Assembly (NCBI GenBank): GCA_963422565.1
Contig: OY730228.1
Coordinates: 186,001-250,000 of the forward strand
Reading direction: 5' to 3'
DNA: 64,000 nt
Source: G963422565 sp963422565
GTDB taxonomy: Bacteria > Pseudomonadota > Alphaproteobacteria > MPNO01
This document shows positions 9,094 through 17,325 of this stretch, one piece after another. Position 1 is the stretch's first letter. Each line of letters starts with the position of its first letter. The notes below the pieces were generated by a model. That model had not been told where the DNA came from, made no database searches, and saw nothing but the letters and a program-made list of their open reading frames with translations. A program made the translations under genes and the position numbers.

Positions 9094-9897
9094 TCAGGCG
9101 GCGGCAGCGCTTCGCCCGGCGTCGCTCTCCAGATAGGAGGCGGGCAGGGCGCGTTGATCGGTCATCAACGAACCGAACCCCGGGATCGCGTCGTCGAAGC
9201 CGTTGGCCCGCATCGCATACCAGTAGGTGGCCGTGTTGATGGCGATGACCGGTTTTCGCAGCCATTTTTCGGCCTCGCCCGCGAGCCGGGCCATCGCGAG
9301 ATTGGTGCCGCACTGGATGAGGGCTTCGACCCCGTGCGAGTCGAGCTCGATCAACCCCTGGCGCAACTCGTCCTCGGAGACCTGGGCGATCATCGCCGGG
9401 CTTTCGCATTTCAGCCCCTTGATCGCGGCGACCTCGAAGCCGCAATCTTCGAAGAATTTCCGCACGTTTTTGTCGCCGACCGGCCAGTAGGGGGTGAGGA
9501 CGCCGATCCTCTTGATGTCGCCGTAGCATTTCAGAGCCGCCTGGCAGGCGTCCGAGCCCATCGCGACGCCGAGACCCGAGAGCTCCTTGACCCGCTCCCG
9601 GAGTTCGATCGACTTGGAGAGCCCGTCCCAGAACGTCTCTGCCGACATGCCCATGACGATATAGTCCGGGTTGCAGGTGAGCACCCGGAGGATCGCGTTG
9701 TCGAACTCCCGGCGGATATTGTCCATCAACCGGTTGAAGTCCTCGTCGGAATGGACGGGCTCGTCGGGGATCCAGATCCTCACATGGTGATTGGTGACCC
9801 CGCGCGGCCGCATGTCGTCGAACTCGGGCTGGACCGATGTGTTGGTGGAAGGCGCGATCACCCCCCAGTTGGCACGCCAGCCGATGGAATCCGTCAT
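9094..9897 (-). CDS. Asp/Glu racemase superfamily protein, arylmalonate decarboxylase / maleate isomerase-like
   Basis: This 267-residue cytoplasmic protein belongs to the two-lobed Asp/Glu racemase superfamily. The second-lobe catalytic cysteine is present (IQCGTN, C196). The first-lobe position has MGMSAE around residues 82-87, with no cysteine. That single-Cys pattern resembles arylmalonate decarboxylase more than maleate isomerases, which use two. Its start overlaps the stop of the upstream amidase gene (ATGA), so the two proteins should be made together. A role in a ring-cleavage or amide pathway is inferred from this pairing. Confidence 0.8.
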   Translation of the reverse strand: MTDSIGWRANWGVIAPSTNTSVQPEFDDMRPRGVTNHHVRIWIPDEPVHSDEDFNRLMDNIRREFDNAILRVLTCNPDYIVMGMSAETFWDGLSKSIELRERVKELSGLGVAMGSDACQAALKCYGDIKRIGVLTPYWPVGDKNVRKFFEDCGFEVAAIKGLKCESPAMIAQVSEDELRQGLIELDSHGVEALIQCGTNLAMARLAGEAEKWLRKPVIAINTATYWYAMRANGFDDAIPGFGSLMTDQRALPASYLESDAGRSAAAA

Positions 9898-10544
9898 GGG
9901 CCGTCTCCCGACTGACCGGGGGTGAGGGAGGCCAGCGCGTCCTTCACCTCGGCGAGCGGCATCACGTCGGCATATTTCTGGTCGATGTCGAACAGGTTCG
10001 CCTCGTGCGGCCCCTCGGCGCGGTCGCCCGAGCATTCGCGCGGCACGATCGGGCGAAAGCCATGCCCCATCGCGTCGACCACCGTCGCCCGCACGCAGCC
10101 GCTAGTGGTGCAGCCGGTGACGATCGCCGTGTCGACGCCCTTGAGGGCGAGCCAGTTTGCGAGGTCGGTAGAGAAGAAGCCGGACGGGTAGAACTTCCGG
10201 ATCACCCGCTCGCCGGGCCTCGGCGCGAGCTGATCGACGACGGCCGTCGCATGCGTGTCCGGTACCAGCTTGCGCAGCCCCGGGGACTTCATGTTGAAGA
10301 TGCCGTCGTCGCTTCCATCCGTCGCGTAGGAATGGGTCGTATAGGCGACCGGTAACTCGTGGTGGCGGGCGGCCGCCAGCAGATCCTCGGTATGGTCGAT
10401 CGCCGATTGAATGCTGCCGCCCCCGAACATCCCGGGATCGTTGAAGGCGTTGATGAAATCGACCACGATCAGCGCCGGCCTGCTGCCGAACCCGATCCGG
10501 CGGCCGAAGCCCTGCCTCTCATAGACCTCGAGATCGTCGGACAT
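9894..10544 (-). CDS. Isochorismatase-family amidohydrolase (N-carbamoylsarcosine amidase / maleamate amidase-like)
   Basis: This 216-residue cysteine hydrolase has the family triad: Asp29 in LIVVDF, Lys117 in VIRKFYPSGFF and Cys150 in GCTTSGCVR. Such enzymes split amide or carbamoyl groups, as in N-carbamoylsarcosine amidase and the maleamate amidase of nicotinate breakdown. The chosen ATG gives the expected length; the frame extends 30 codons upstream without similarity. It precedes and overlaps the racemase-superfamily gene, an arrangement like nicF-nicE, but the partner lacks the cysteine pair of maleate isomerase, so the exact substrate is open. Confidence 0.87.
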   Translation of the reverse strand: MSDDLEVYERQGFGRRIGFGSRPALIVVDFINAFNDPGMFGGGSIQSAIDHTEDLLAAARHHELPVAYTTHSYATDGSDDGIFNMKSPGLRKLVPDTHATAVVDQLAPRPGERVIRKFYPSGFFSTDLANWLALKGVDTAIVTGCTTSGCVRATVVDAMGHGFRPIVPRECSGDRAEGPHEANLFDIDQKYADVMPLAEVKDALASLTPGQSGDGP

Positions 10545-10605
10545 GTGATTCTCTCCCGAGCGGGTCTCCTGCTCTGAGATTACAGCAACCCGGGTTCGGT
10601 GGGAA

Positions 10606-11937
10606 TTACGTGCGCCGGGCCGGTTCGGCGGCACGCCTCACGGCACCGTAGAGGACGCCGAGCCCGATCCCTCGGACGGCCATGAACAGGGTCAACGCAC
10701 ACCACAGGCCGTGATTTCCCCAGAGCGGGATCAGCAGCCAGCACAGCCCGAGATAGATCGGCAGCCCGGCGATCATTGCGTTGCGCATCTGTCGGCCCAG
10801 CGTGGCGCCCAGGAAGATGCCGTCGAGCTGGAAGGCGGCGACCGCGGCCAGCGGCATCGCGATCGACCAGGCGAGATGTGCTTCCGCCACCGCCCGCACC
10901 TCCGGGATCCCCGTCAACGCTGCGATGATCGCATGTCCGGCCGCGGCATAGGCCAGGGTGAAACCGACGGCGCTCGCCAGCGCCCAGAGCGAGGAGACGT
11001 ACACCGCGCGCGCGACCGCTGCCCGGTCGGCGGCACCGACGGCGCGGCCGACCATCGCTTGGGCGGCATGGGCAAAGCCGTCGAGGCCGTGGGCCATGAA
11101 TATCTGGAAGTTCATCAGCACTGCATTGGCGGCCAGCACGATATCGCCCATGCGCGCGCCCTGGGCGGTAAAATAGGCGAACGCGAACAGCAAGCAGACG
11201 GTGCGGATGAAGATGTCGAGGTTGAGCGTGACGGTGCGACGCAGGCGTGCCGGATCGAACACCGACTCGCGGCTCGGCCGCCCGCCGATCTTGCGAAGCG
11301 CCCGCCAAGCCAGCCATAGGCCGAGACCGAGCCCCGCATACTCGGCGATGACGGTGGCCAGGGCGACGCCGGCGACCCCCCAGCCGAATCCGATCACGAA
11401 CAGCAGATCGAGGACGATATTCAGGCCGTTCATCCAGACCTGAACCCAGAGCGTCGCCCGGGTGTTCTGAAGCCCGAGGAACCAGCCCAAGACGGCGAAG
11501 ATGCCGAGCGCCGCCGGCGCGCCCCAGATGCGGATCAGCACATAGCCGCGGGCCAGCTTCTCGACCTCCGCGCTGGCATCTAGCAGGTCGAAGGCCGCCG
11601 CGACGATCAGCGTCTGGCCGGCGATCAGCAGGGCTGCGGCACCGGCGGCGATGATCAACGCCCGCGCCCCCGACGCGGAAATCTCGCCGGCGTTCCCGGC
11701 TCCCAGCGCCTGGGCGGTCAGCCCGGCGGTGCCCATCCGCAGGAACCCGAGGCCCCAGTAGAGGAAGTTGAAGACCATCGAGCCGAGCGCCACGGCCCCG
11801 AGATGGCGCGGCTCCGGCAGATGGCCGACCACGGCGGTATCGACGGCGCCCAGCAGAGGCACCGAGATGTTGGAGAGAATAATCGGCAGCGAGAGCCGCC
11901 GGACCTCGCGATGGGTGGCGGCCGAAGTCCCGGTCAT
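10606..11937 (-). CDS. MATE family multidrug/toxin exporter
   Basis: This is a 443-residue inner-membrane antiporter with about 12 hydrophobic segments. The N-terminus LPIILSNISVPLLGAVDTAV is typical of the DinF branch of the MATE family, and the two halves show the usual internal similarity. It overlaps the upstream MFS exporter gene by 4 bp (ATGA), so two different exporters are translationally coupled, themselves following a periplasmic cyclophilin. The substrate cannot be inferred from the sequence. Confidence 0.92.
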   Translation of the reverse strand: MTGTSAATHREVRRLSLPIILSNISVPLLGAVDTAVVGHLPEPRHLGAVALGSMVFNFLYWGLGFLRMGTAGLTAQALGAGNAGEISASGARALIIAAGAAALLIAGQTLIVAAAFDLLDASAEVEKLARGYVLIRIWGAPAALGIFAVLGWFLGLQNTRATLWVQVWMNGLNIVLDLLFVIGFGWGVAGVALATVIAEYAGLGLGLWLAWRALRKIGGRPSRESVFDPARLRRTVTLNLDIFIRTVCLLFAFAYFTAQGARMGDIVLAANAVLMNFQIFMAHGLDGFAHAAQAMVGRAVGAADRAAVARAVYVSSLWALASAVGFTLAYAAAGHAIIAALTGIPEVRAVAEAHLAWSIAMPLAAVAAFQLDGIFLGATLGRQMRNAMIAGLPIYLGLCWLLIPLWGNHGLWCALTLFMAVRGIGLGVLYGAVRRAAEPARRT

Positions 11938-13148
11938 CTCCGTCCGGCGCCCGGGCGTCGAACGGAGACCGTGGCGACCGCGCAGAAGGAGATGGCAGCC
12001 AGAAGCAGCAGAGCGAGGTCGGGCCGCGCGCCGTCGATCAGCCAGCCGACGGCGGGAGGCCCGACGGCGAATCCGATGCTGAGCCCCGTCGAGGTGTAGC
12101 CGAAGGCGAGGCCGATCGTTCCGGGCGCCGCCGCCGCCCGCACCAGCAAGTCGCGCGAGGGGCTGGCGACGCCCATCAGGAAACCGCTCGCGGCGAGCGC
12201 CACCAGCGCGGTTGGAAATCCGCTCCAGCCGAACGCGATCAGGGCGAGCCCGAGGGCGCTCCCCGCGATGGTCGCGCCGATCAGGCCCCGATGGTCGGAG
12301 ATCCTGTCCGCCGCTACCCCGCCGGCGAGCACGCCGCCCGCCGTCGCGGTCAGGTACAGAGTCAGCGCGAGGTTGCCGTCTCCTTCGTCGACGCCGAACA
12401 GCTCCATCGTCATCACCGAGCAGAAGGAGATCACGCCGCCGACGGTCATCGAGATCAGGAAGAAGTAGAGAAACAATGGGGCCAGTCTCGGGGAGAGGAC
12501 CATCTCCAGCATGGCCCGCGGGTTCGGTCTCGGGCGCGGCTGCGCCCTGGATGCGACGCGGCCTGCGCCGAGGACGCCGCCTTGCGCGTGGAGCAGCGCG
12601 GCGATCCCGAGCCCCAGCAGCCCGAGCGCGATCAGCGCCCCCTGCCACCCGAACGCCGCGTTGCCGAGCGTCATGAATGTCGGAACGATGGCCCAACCGA
12701 GATAGCCCACGAATGTGTGGACGCTGACGGCCCGACCGAGAAAGCCCTCGCCGATCCGCTCGGTCATGATCGCGTAGTCGGCGGGATGGAAGACGCTGTT
12801 GGCGAGGCCGGCGACGGCCATCATGAGCATCAGTGGCCAGTACCCGCCGAGAAGCCCCGCGGCGACGAGCGCGGCACCGAGACAGGCGATTCCGGGAACT
12901 AGGACCGCGCGCCCGCTGAAGCGGTCGACGAGGATGCCGGCGGGGATCTGTCCCGCCCCCGAGGCGATGGAGAAGACGCCGAGCAGGGCGCCGAGCGCCG
13001 CATAGCCCACGCCGAGCTCGTCATGGAGCGTCGAGAACAGCGGCACCGGCGCCACCGCGGCCATATGGCTGTAGCAGTGCCCCGAGCCGATCAGCGAAAC
13101 GACCGCGCCCCGGCCGGCGGAAGACCGCCGGGCGAGCGGGCCGGTCAA
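11934..13148 (-). CDS. MFS transporter, Fsr-like
   Basis: This 404-residue major facilitator protein has about 12 membrane segments. The N-terminal SGHCYSHMAAVAPVPLFSTL segment resembles the GH-containing first helix of the fosmidomycin-resistance (Fsr) branch, followed by a conserved loop-2-like LVDRFSGR. The start is a TTG overlapping the cyclophilin stop (TTGA), and the end overlaps the MATE gene (ATGA), so translation of three genes appears chained. An export role is likely but the substrate is unknown. Confidence 0.88.
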   Translation of the reverse strand: MTGPLARRSSAGRGAVVSLIGSGHCYSHMAAVAPVPLFSTLHDELGVGYAALGALLGVFSIASGAGQIPAGILVDRFSGRAVLVPGIACLGAALVAAGLLGGYWPLMLMMAVAGLANSVFHPADYAIMTERIGEGFLGRAVSVHTFVGYLGWAIVPTFMTLGNAAFGWQGALIALGLLGLGIAALLHAQGGVLGAGRVASRAQPRPRPNPRAMLEMVLSPRLAPLFLYFFLISMTVGGVISFCSVMTMELFGVDEGDGNLALTLYLTATAGGVLAGGVAADRISDHRGLIGATIAGSALGLALIAFGWSGFPTALVALAASGFLMGVASPSRDLLVRAAAAPGTIGLAFGYTSTGLSIGFAVGPPAVGWLIDGARPDLALLLLAAISFCAVATVSVRRPGAGRR

Positions 13149-13708
13149 TTGGCGGTCTCTGCGTCCCTGGCGACCCGCAGGCGGACGATCTTGTCCGGTT
13201 CTGTCACCACCCCTCCGCGGCGCGGGTCGCCGCGCTCGAGCCTGTCAACGAACTCCATTCCGGAGGTCACCTTCCCCCAGACCGTGTATTGGCCGTCGAG
13301 ATGCGGCGCCGGTGCGAGCATGATAAAGAACTGGCTGTCGGCGCTGTTCGGATCCGCCGTCCGCGCCATCGATACGACGCCGCGGACATGGGGTTGGTCC
13401 GAGAACTCTGCCGGAAGCTGGCTTCCGGAGCCGCCTCTGCCGGTCCCCGTCGGGTCGCCTCCCTGAGCCATGAACCCCGCGATCACGCGGTGGAACGCTA
13501 CCCCGTCATAGAAGCCGGCGCGGGCGAGACGCTTGATCTGCGCAACGTGTCCGGGTGCCAGATCCGGACGCATCTCGATCACCACCCGGCCGTGCTCGAG
13601 GTCCATCAGAAGCGTGTTCTCCGGATCGGACGCCTCTGCGGGCGAGACCGTGCCGAGCGCCGCGCCGAGCAGCGCGCTCGCGAACAAGGCCGAATTGAGA
13701 GATTTCAT
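13145..13708 (-). CDS. Periplasmic cyclophilin-type peptidyl-prolyl cis-trans isomerase
   Basis: This 187-residue protein starts with a signal peptide ending near TVSPAEAS and carries a bacterial cyclophilin domain. The catalytic FHRVIAGFMAQGGD block is intact, including the Arg, Phe and Gln of the active site, followed by the usual GTGRGG loop and SQFFI strand. It catalyses proline isomerisation during folding of exported proteins. It is the first gene of a chain with two exporters, joined by stop/start overlaps; a functional reason for that linkage is not evident. Confidence 0.93.
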   Translation of the reverse strand: MKSLNSALFASALLGAALGTVSPAEASDPENTLLMDLEHGRVVIEMRPDLAPGHVAQIKRLARAGFYDGVAFHRVIAGFMAQGGDPTGTGRGGSGSQLPAEFSDQPHVRGVVSMARTADPNSADSQFFIMLAPAPHLDGQYTVWGKVTSGMEFVDRLERGDPRRGGVVTEPDKIVRLRVARDAETAN

Positions 13709-13796
13709 ATCGACTCGCCATGGCTGGATGGTGACTCATGATAGAGCATTCGTCGTCTCGGGAGTATCGTCGACGCGAGCGCGGACCCGTCCCGGT

Positions 13797-14792
13797 TCAG
13801 ACTCGGAACGCGGTCTGCACCTCCTTCGGGTAGAGATCCTCCGCCGCGAGCCGCCTGTGGCACAGCCCCTGAGCGAAGCAGAAGCGCAGGAACGCATCGA
13901 TGGTCGTGCGGTTGGGTTCGATTCCATAGGGCCAGTAATCGCCGCCGGGAAAGAATTCGCCGCCGAGCTTCGGGACCGAATCATAGATCCACGGTACCGG
14001 AATCTGTGAATGGGTCACGCTGGTCAGCCGGTCGATCGCGCGCCGCTTGGCGGCCTCGAACCCGTTGAGGAGGTTCATCGCGATCCATGGATGGCGTTCA
14101 TAGGTCTGCCGTTTGATCGCTACGGTATGCATGATCGGAAATATCCCGGTCCGCCGGAAATATTCCTCTTCGGCGCGCCGGTAGTCGGGGAGCAGACGTT
14201 TGATATCGGGGCTGCCCTCGAGGAACCGACGGGGCGGGCGGGCCGAGATCAAGGCGTCGATATCGTCGGCCAGAAGCATCTCCGTCAACGAGCGGTCGGC
14301 CACCTGGCGGTAGCGGATTCCGTCGGGAAGCTTGAGCTCGGCGAGCTCGATCCGGCCCGGCTCGTTGAGCCCCGCCTGAATCCATTCCACCTTGTCGAGC
14401 GGGACGCCGACATCTTCGGCGAGCCAGCCGCGCGCGTAGACCGTCGCCGTCTGCGACCATTCGGGGATGCCGATGCGCATCCCGGCGAGATCGCCGGGTT
14501 CCCGCACCGGCCCGTCGGCGCGGACATACCATGCCGAGTGACGGAAGACGCGGCTGACCATCACCGGAATGCCGACGATGGGCGGCTCCGGTCGGGACAT
14601 GAGCGCGCAGTATTTGGCGAAGGAGAGTTCGGAGACGTCCCATTCGAACGAGCTCGCGAATCGGTAGAAGATCTCCTCGACAGACAGGTTCAGCCAAGTC
14701 AGCTCGATCCCTTCCGCCTTGACCCTGCCCTGCAACAGATCGCGCGTGTGGTCGTACTCGTCCATCGCTATCGTCAGGTGAATATCCGCCAT
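13797..14792 (-). CDS. 4,5-dihydroxyphthalate decarboxylase-like protein (substrate-binding-protein fold)
   Basis: This 331-residue protein matches the Pht5 family, which has the two-lobed fold of periplasmic binding proteins. Characteristic blocks are AMDEYDHTRDLLQG at the N-terminus, VSRVFRHSAWYVR, GMRIGIPEWSQTA and AGLNEPGR. There is no signal peptide, which supports a cytoplasmic enzyme over a transporter receptor. Pht5 removes CO2 from dihydroxyphthalate in phthalate degradation. The gene stands alone and diverges from the Fe-S operon across 154 bp. The specific substrate remains a guess. Confidence 0.78.
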   Translation of the reverse strand: MADIHLTIAMDEYDHTRDLLQGRVKAEGIELTWLNLSVEEIFYRFASSFEWDVSELSFAKYCALMSRPEPPIVGIPVMVSRVFRHSAWYVRADGPVREPGDLAGMRIGIPEWSQTATVYARGWLAEDVGVPLDKVEWIQAGLNEPGRIELAELKLPDGIRYRQVADRSLTEMLLADDIDALISARPPRRFLEGSPDIKRLLPDYRRAEEEYFRRTGIFPIMHTVAIKRQTYERHPWIAMNLLNGFEAAKRRAIDRLTSVTHSQIPVPWIYDSVPKLGGEFFPGGDYWPYGIEPNRTTIDAFLRFCFAQGLCHRRLAAEDLYPKEVQTAFRV

Positions 14793-14946
14793 CGCGCTCC
14801 CCGCATCCTTGTCCGCGGCGAAACTGCACCGAGCCGCGTCCGCGCGCAATGGCGTCGATCCGCTCGGACTCCCCGCAATATCGACCCGCCTATATGCTGC
14901 GGCGAAGCGGCGCGCTCGCAGCGCCGATTCCCAGGAGTCCCATGGC

Positions 14947-15858
14947 ATGGCCACCGCGCCCAGGATCGATCCGGAGCAGGCGAAAGCCGACATCGTTGCC
15001 TATTGTAAGCGCAAGGGCGCGCTCGCGGTCGGAGTCGCGGATCTCGACGCGTTGGAACGTATCGCCCCGCCCGGCCATCGCCCCACCGATCTGATGCCCA
15101 GGGTTCGTTCGGTGATCTCGCTCGGCGTCGGCGGTCAGACCCAGGGCGCCTGGTCGCTGCCCGCCAAGGCGCTCGGCTATTTCGGCAGCACCGAGACCCG
15201 CGCCTATACGATCTCCTACGGCTGCGCGTTCTTCATCGAGAACAGGTTCGGCAAGCGGGCGATCTACTGCCCGCCCGACATGGACACCGAGTCGGGCCCC
15301 AGGGTCCCGCTGCAGAGCCTGAAACTGCATGCGGAGATCGCCGGGATCGGCGCGCGGTCTCTCGCTGGAGACATCCTGCTTCACCCGAAATTCGGATACA
15401 TGTATTTCGCCTCGGTGTTCACCGAGCTCGCGCTTCCCCCGGATCCGCCGATGGCGGAGAATCCCTGCCCGGCGCCCTCCTGCGTAAGTCTCTATCGCAG
15501 GACCGGCCAGACGCCCTGCATGAAGTTCTGCCCGGTTCAATGCCTGTCCGGCGATATCGATGCGGAGGGCAACCAGGCGATGATGCGCTACGACATGGCG
15601 GCCTGCGCGGAGATGACGCAGCAGTTCGAGGCGGTCCCCTCGATGATCGCCGATGCGGTGGCCGCCGACGACGATGAATCTCGCGAGGACGCGCTGTTCG
15701 ACGCCGACCAGAAGATACTCTGGTACAAGATGTCGGTCGGGTCCGGCGGTCTCCTCGGGCAGTGTTTCGAGTGCATGCGAGTCTGCCCGATCGCCAACCA
15801 GGCGCCGATGGCGGATCCGATTCGCCGTTTCGAGACCGCTCTCGAGGATGAGGGCTGA
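14947..15858 (+). CDS. Ferredoxin-type iron-sulfur protein, QueG / reductive-dehalogenase-like
   Basis: This 303-residue cytoplasmic protein resembles the epoxyqueuosine reductase and reductive dehalogenase superfamily. The first half has the cobalamin-type region (RVRSVISLGVGG), and the second half has two cysteine clusters, CMKFCPVQC near residue 194 and CFECMRVCP near residue 274, sufficient for two [4Fe-4S] clusters although spaced unlike canonical QueG. No signal peptide is seen. The ATG is chosen from the AGGAG at 14933. It heads an operon with the helix-turn-helix/adenylase-like gene and an FAH hydrolase. It is unlikely to be QueG itself. Confidence 0.75.
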   Translation: MATAPRIDPEQAKADIVAYCKRKGALAVGVADLDALERIAPPGHRPTDLMPRVRSVISLGVGGQTQGAWSLPAKALGYFGSTETRAYTISYGCAFFIENRFGKRAIYCPPDMDTESGPRVPLQSLKLHAEIAGIGARSLAGDILLHPKFGYMYFASVFTELALPPDPPMAENPCPAPSCVSLYRRTGQTPCMKFCPVQCLSGDIDAEGNQAMMRYDMAACAEMTQQFEAVPSMIADAVAADDDESREDALFDADQKILWYKMSVGSGGLLGQCFECMRVCPIANQAPMADPIRRFETALEDEG

Positions 15859-15861
15859 CCG

Positions 15862-17325
15862 ATGACCCGGGGGCTGAACCGTCGTCAGATCGGTCTGACG
15901 GAGGCGATGGTCCAGGCATACGGCGACACGGTCTGGGACTTGAGCCACAACATCCAGCTCCGCATCGGCGACCCGGCGCGCCGCCTCGACTGGAACGCGA
16001 TCGAGGCCCAGCGGCCGGGGACCGGGATGTCCGACGGTCAGATCGCCGAAAGAATCGGTTTGAGCCGCGACCAGGTGACCCATATCCGCCTTCTGCTCGA
16101 ACATCGGCGTTTCCGGCGCGAGAACTATCATCGTCTGCTCGGGCTCGGCGGCGGCCGGCGCTTCCGCGCCGAGCGCTATTCGGGGCCGGAGCGGCAGCGT
16201 CCGTTGGGCGAGGCGGCGATGGCGCTGCGTGCGGCGCTGGATTTCGATCCGCGCGACGCCGCGCGCTATCTGCATTCGGGATTGTGGCGCGCGGCGACTC
16301 CTGCCGGGCTGTTGCGCAGGGCCGCGGAGACGCGGGGCGAGGGTCTGGCGGCGGCCGCGCCCGACCGGCGGATTGGCTATGCGGAACTGCTCGACCGCGC
16401 GGAGCGCGGCGCCGCCAGGTTGAGGGACCGGGGCCTCGAAGAAGGCGCGGTCGTTCCCATGGAGGCCGCCGGAGCCGTCTCGGCGATGGTTGCTTGCTGC
16501 ACGGCCTCCGTCGCGGGGGCGGTGCTGCTGCCGCTGTCGTCGGCGCTGGATGCGGCGCGGCAGCGGGAATGGTGCGAGAGACTTTCGGCGGCCGATCGGT
16601 TCGATGCCCTCGTCGAGGGCTGGGAACGGGCCGATCGCGGCGGTCCCGGTGATCGACCGCCGCTCGCGAGCGCCCCCTTGGCGGTGCTTCTCGACGACTG
16701 GACGGCGCGGGCCGTCGTCCACAACGCGCACACGCTGCTGGCCGGTCTCGATCTGATCGCCGCCGGCTACGGGCTTTCCGCGAAGGACCGCCTGGCCGTC
16801 GCCGGGGCGGACGACGGCGCGATGGGCCTTGCCGCGGCGATGCTCGCGCTGGTCGCGGGCGCCGCAGTGACGTCGGCGGCGGAGGCGACGGTGATCTTCA
16901 CGCGCGACGCGGCGTCGGTTCCCGAGAGGGCGGCGCCGAGACTGGTGGTTGCGGCCGGCGGCGACGCGAGCGCGATCGAGGCGGGACTCGGCGGCGGCGG
17001 CGCCTGCCGGGCGCGCATTTGCGGCGAGGGTTTGATCGTCCTGACCGGGACGCCCGATGCGCCACGGGCGCTGCGCCACGAGACCGAGGGCAGGCCGAAC
17101 CCGGCGATGGAGGCGCGCGTCGTCTCCGGCGCCGGCGATGTGCTCGGAGCCGGAGAGGAGGGGGCGTTGGAGCTCCGCGGCGCCAACCTGGCCCCATCCT
17201 ATCTGGGCGACGAGAAGGCCAACAGGACCGCGTTCACCGGGGATCGCTGGCTGCGCACCGGTCTCGCCGCCGTCATCCGCTCCGACGGCGCAGTCGCGCT
17301 TCGCGCGGGCGGAGCGTCGGCATGA
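15862..17325 (+). CDS. Helix-turn-helix protein fused to a degenerate adenylate-forming (ANL) enzyme-like region
   Basis: This 487-residue protein has an unusual layout. Residues 56-80 (GMSDGQIAERIGLSRDQV onward) look like a helix-turn-helix. From about residue 148 the sequence follows an ANL acyl-CoA-ligase N-terminal domain: a RIGYAELLDRAERGAARLRD block, then late blocks resembling GRPNPAMEARVV and LAPSYLGDEKANRTAF. The Ser/Thr-Gly-rich ATP loop is not recognisable, the conserved TGD is TGL, and the C-terminal lid with its catalytic Lys is absent. It is therefore probably a non-enzymatic sensor or scaffold. Its end overlaps the FAH gene (ATGA). Confidence 0.72.
   Translation: MTRGLNRRQIGLTEAMVQAYGDTVWDLSHNIQLRIGDPARRLDWNAIEAQRPGTGMSDGQIAERIGLSRDQVTHIRLLLEHRRFRRENYHRLLGLGGGRRFRAERYSGPERQRPLGEAAMALRAALDFDPRDAARYLHSGLWRAATPAGLLRRAAETRGEGLAAAAPDRRIGYAELLDRAERGAARLRDRGLEEGAVVPMEAAGAVSAMVACCTASVAGAVLLPLSSALDAARQREWCERLSAADRFDALVEGWERADRGGPGDRPPLASAPLAVLLDDWTARAVVHNAHTLLAGLDLIAAGYGLSAKDRLAVAGADDGAMGLAAAMLALVAGAAVTSAAEATVIFTRDAASVPERAAPRLVVAAGGDASAIEAGLGGGGACRARICGEGLIVLTGTPDAPRALRHETEGRPNPAMEARVVSGAGDVLGAGEEGALELRGANLAPSYLGDEKANRTAFTGDRWLRTGLAAVIRSDGAVALRAGGASA

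Noticed and set aside
9094..10544. NicF-NicE pair for nicotinate degradation
   Set aside because: The gene arrangement fits, but the isomerase-like protein lacks the first of two catalytic cysteines needed by maleate isomerase, so I kept only a family-level call.
14947..15858. Epoxyqueuosine reductase QueG
   Set aside because: The cysteine clusters are spaced differently and the gene is in a catabolic operon, so only the broader superfamily is assigned.
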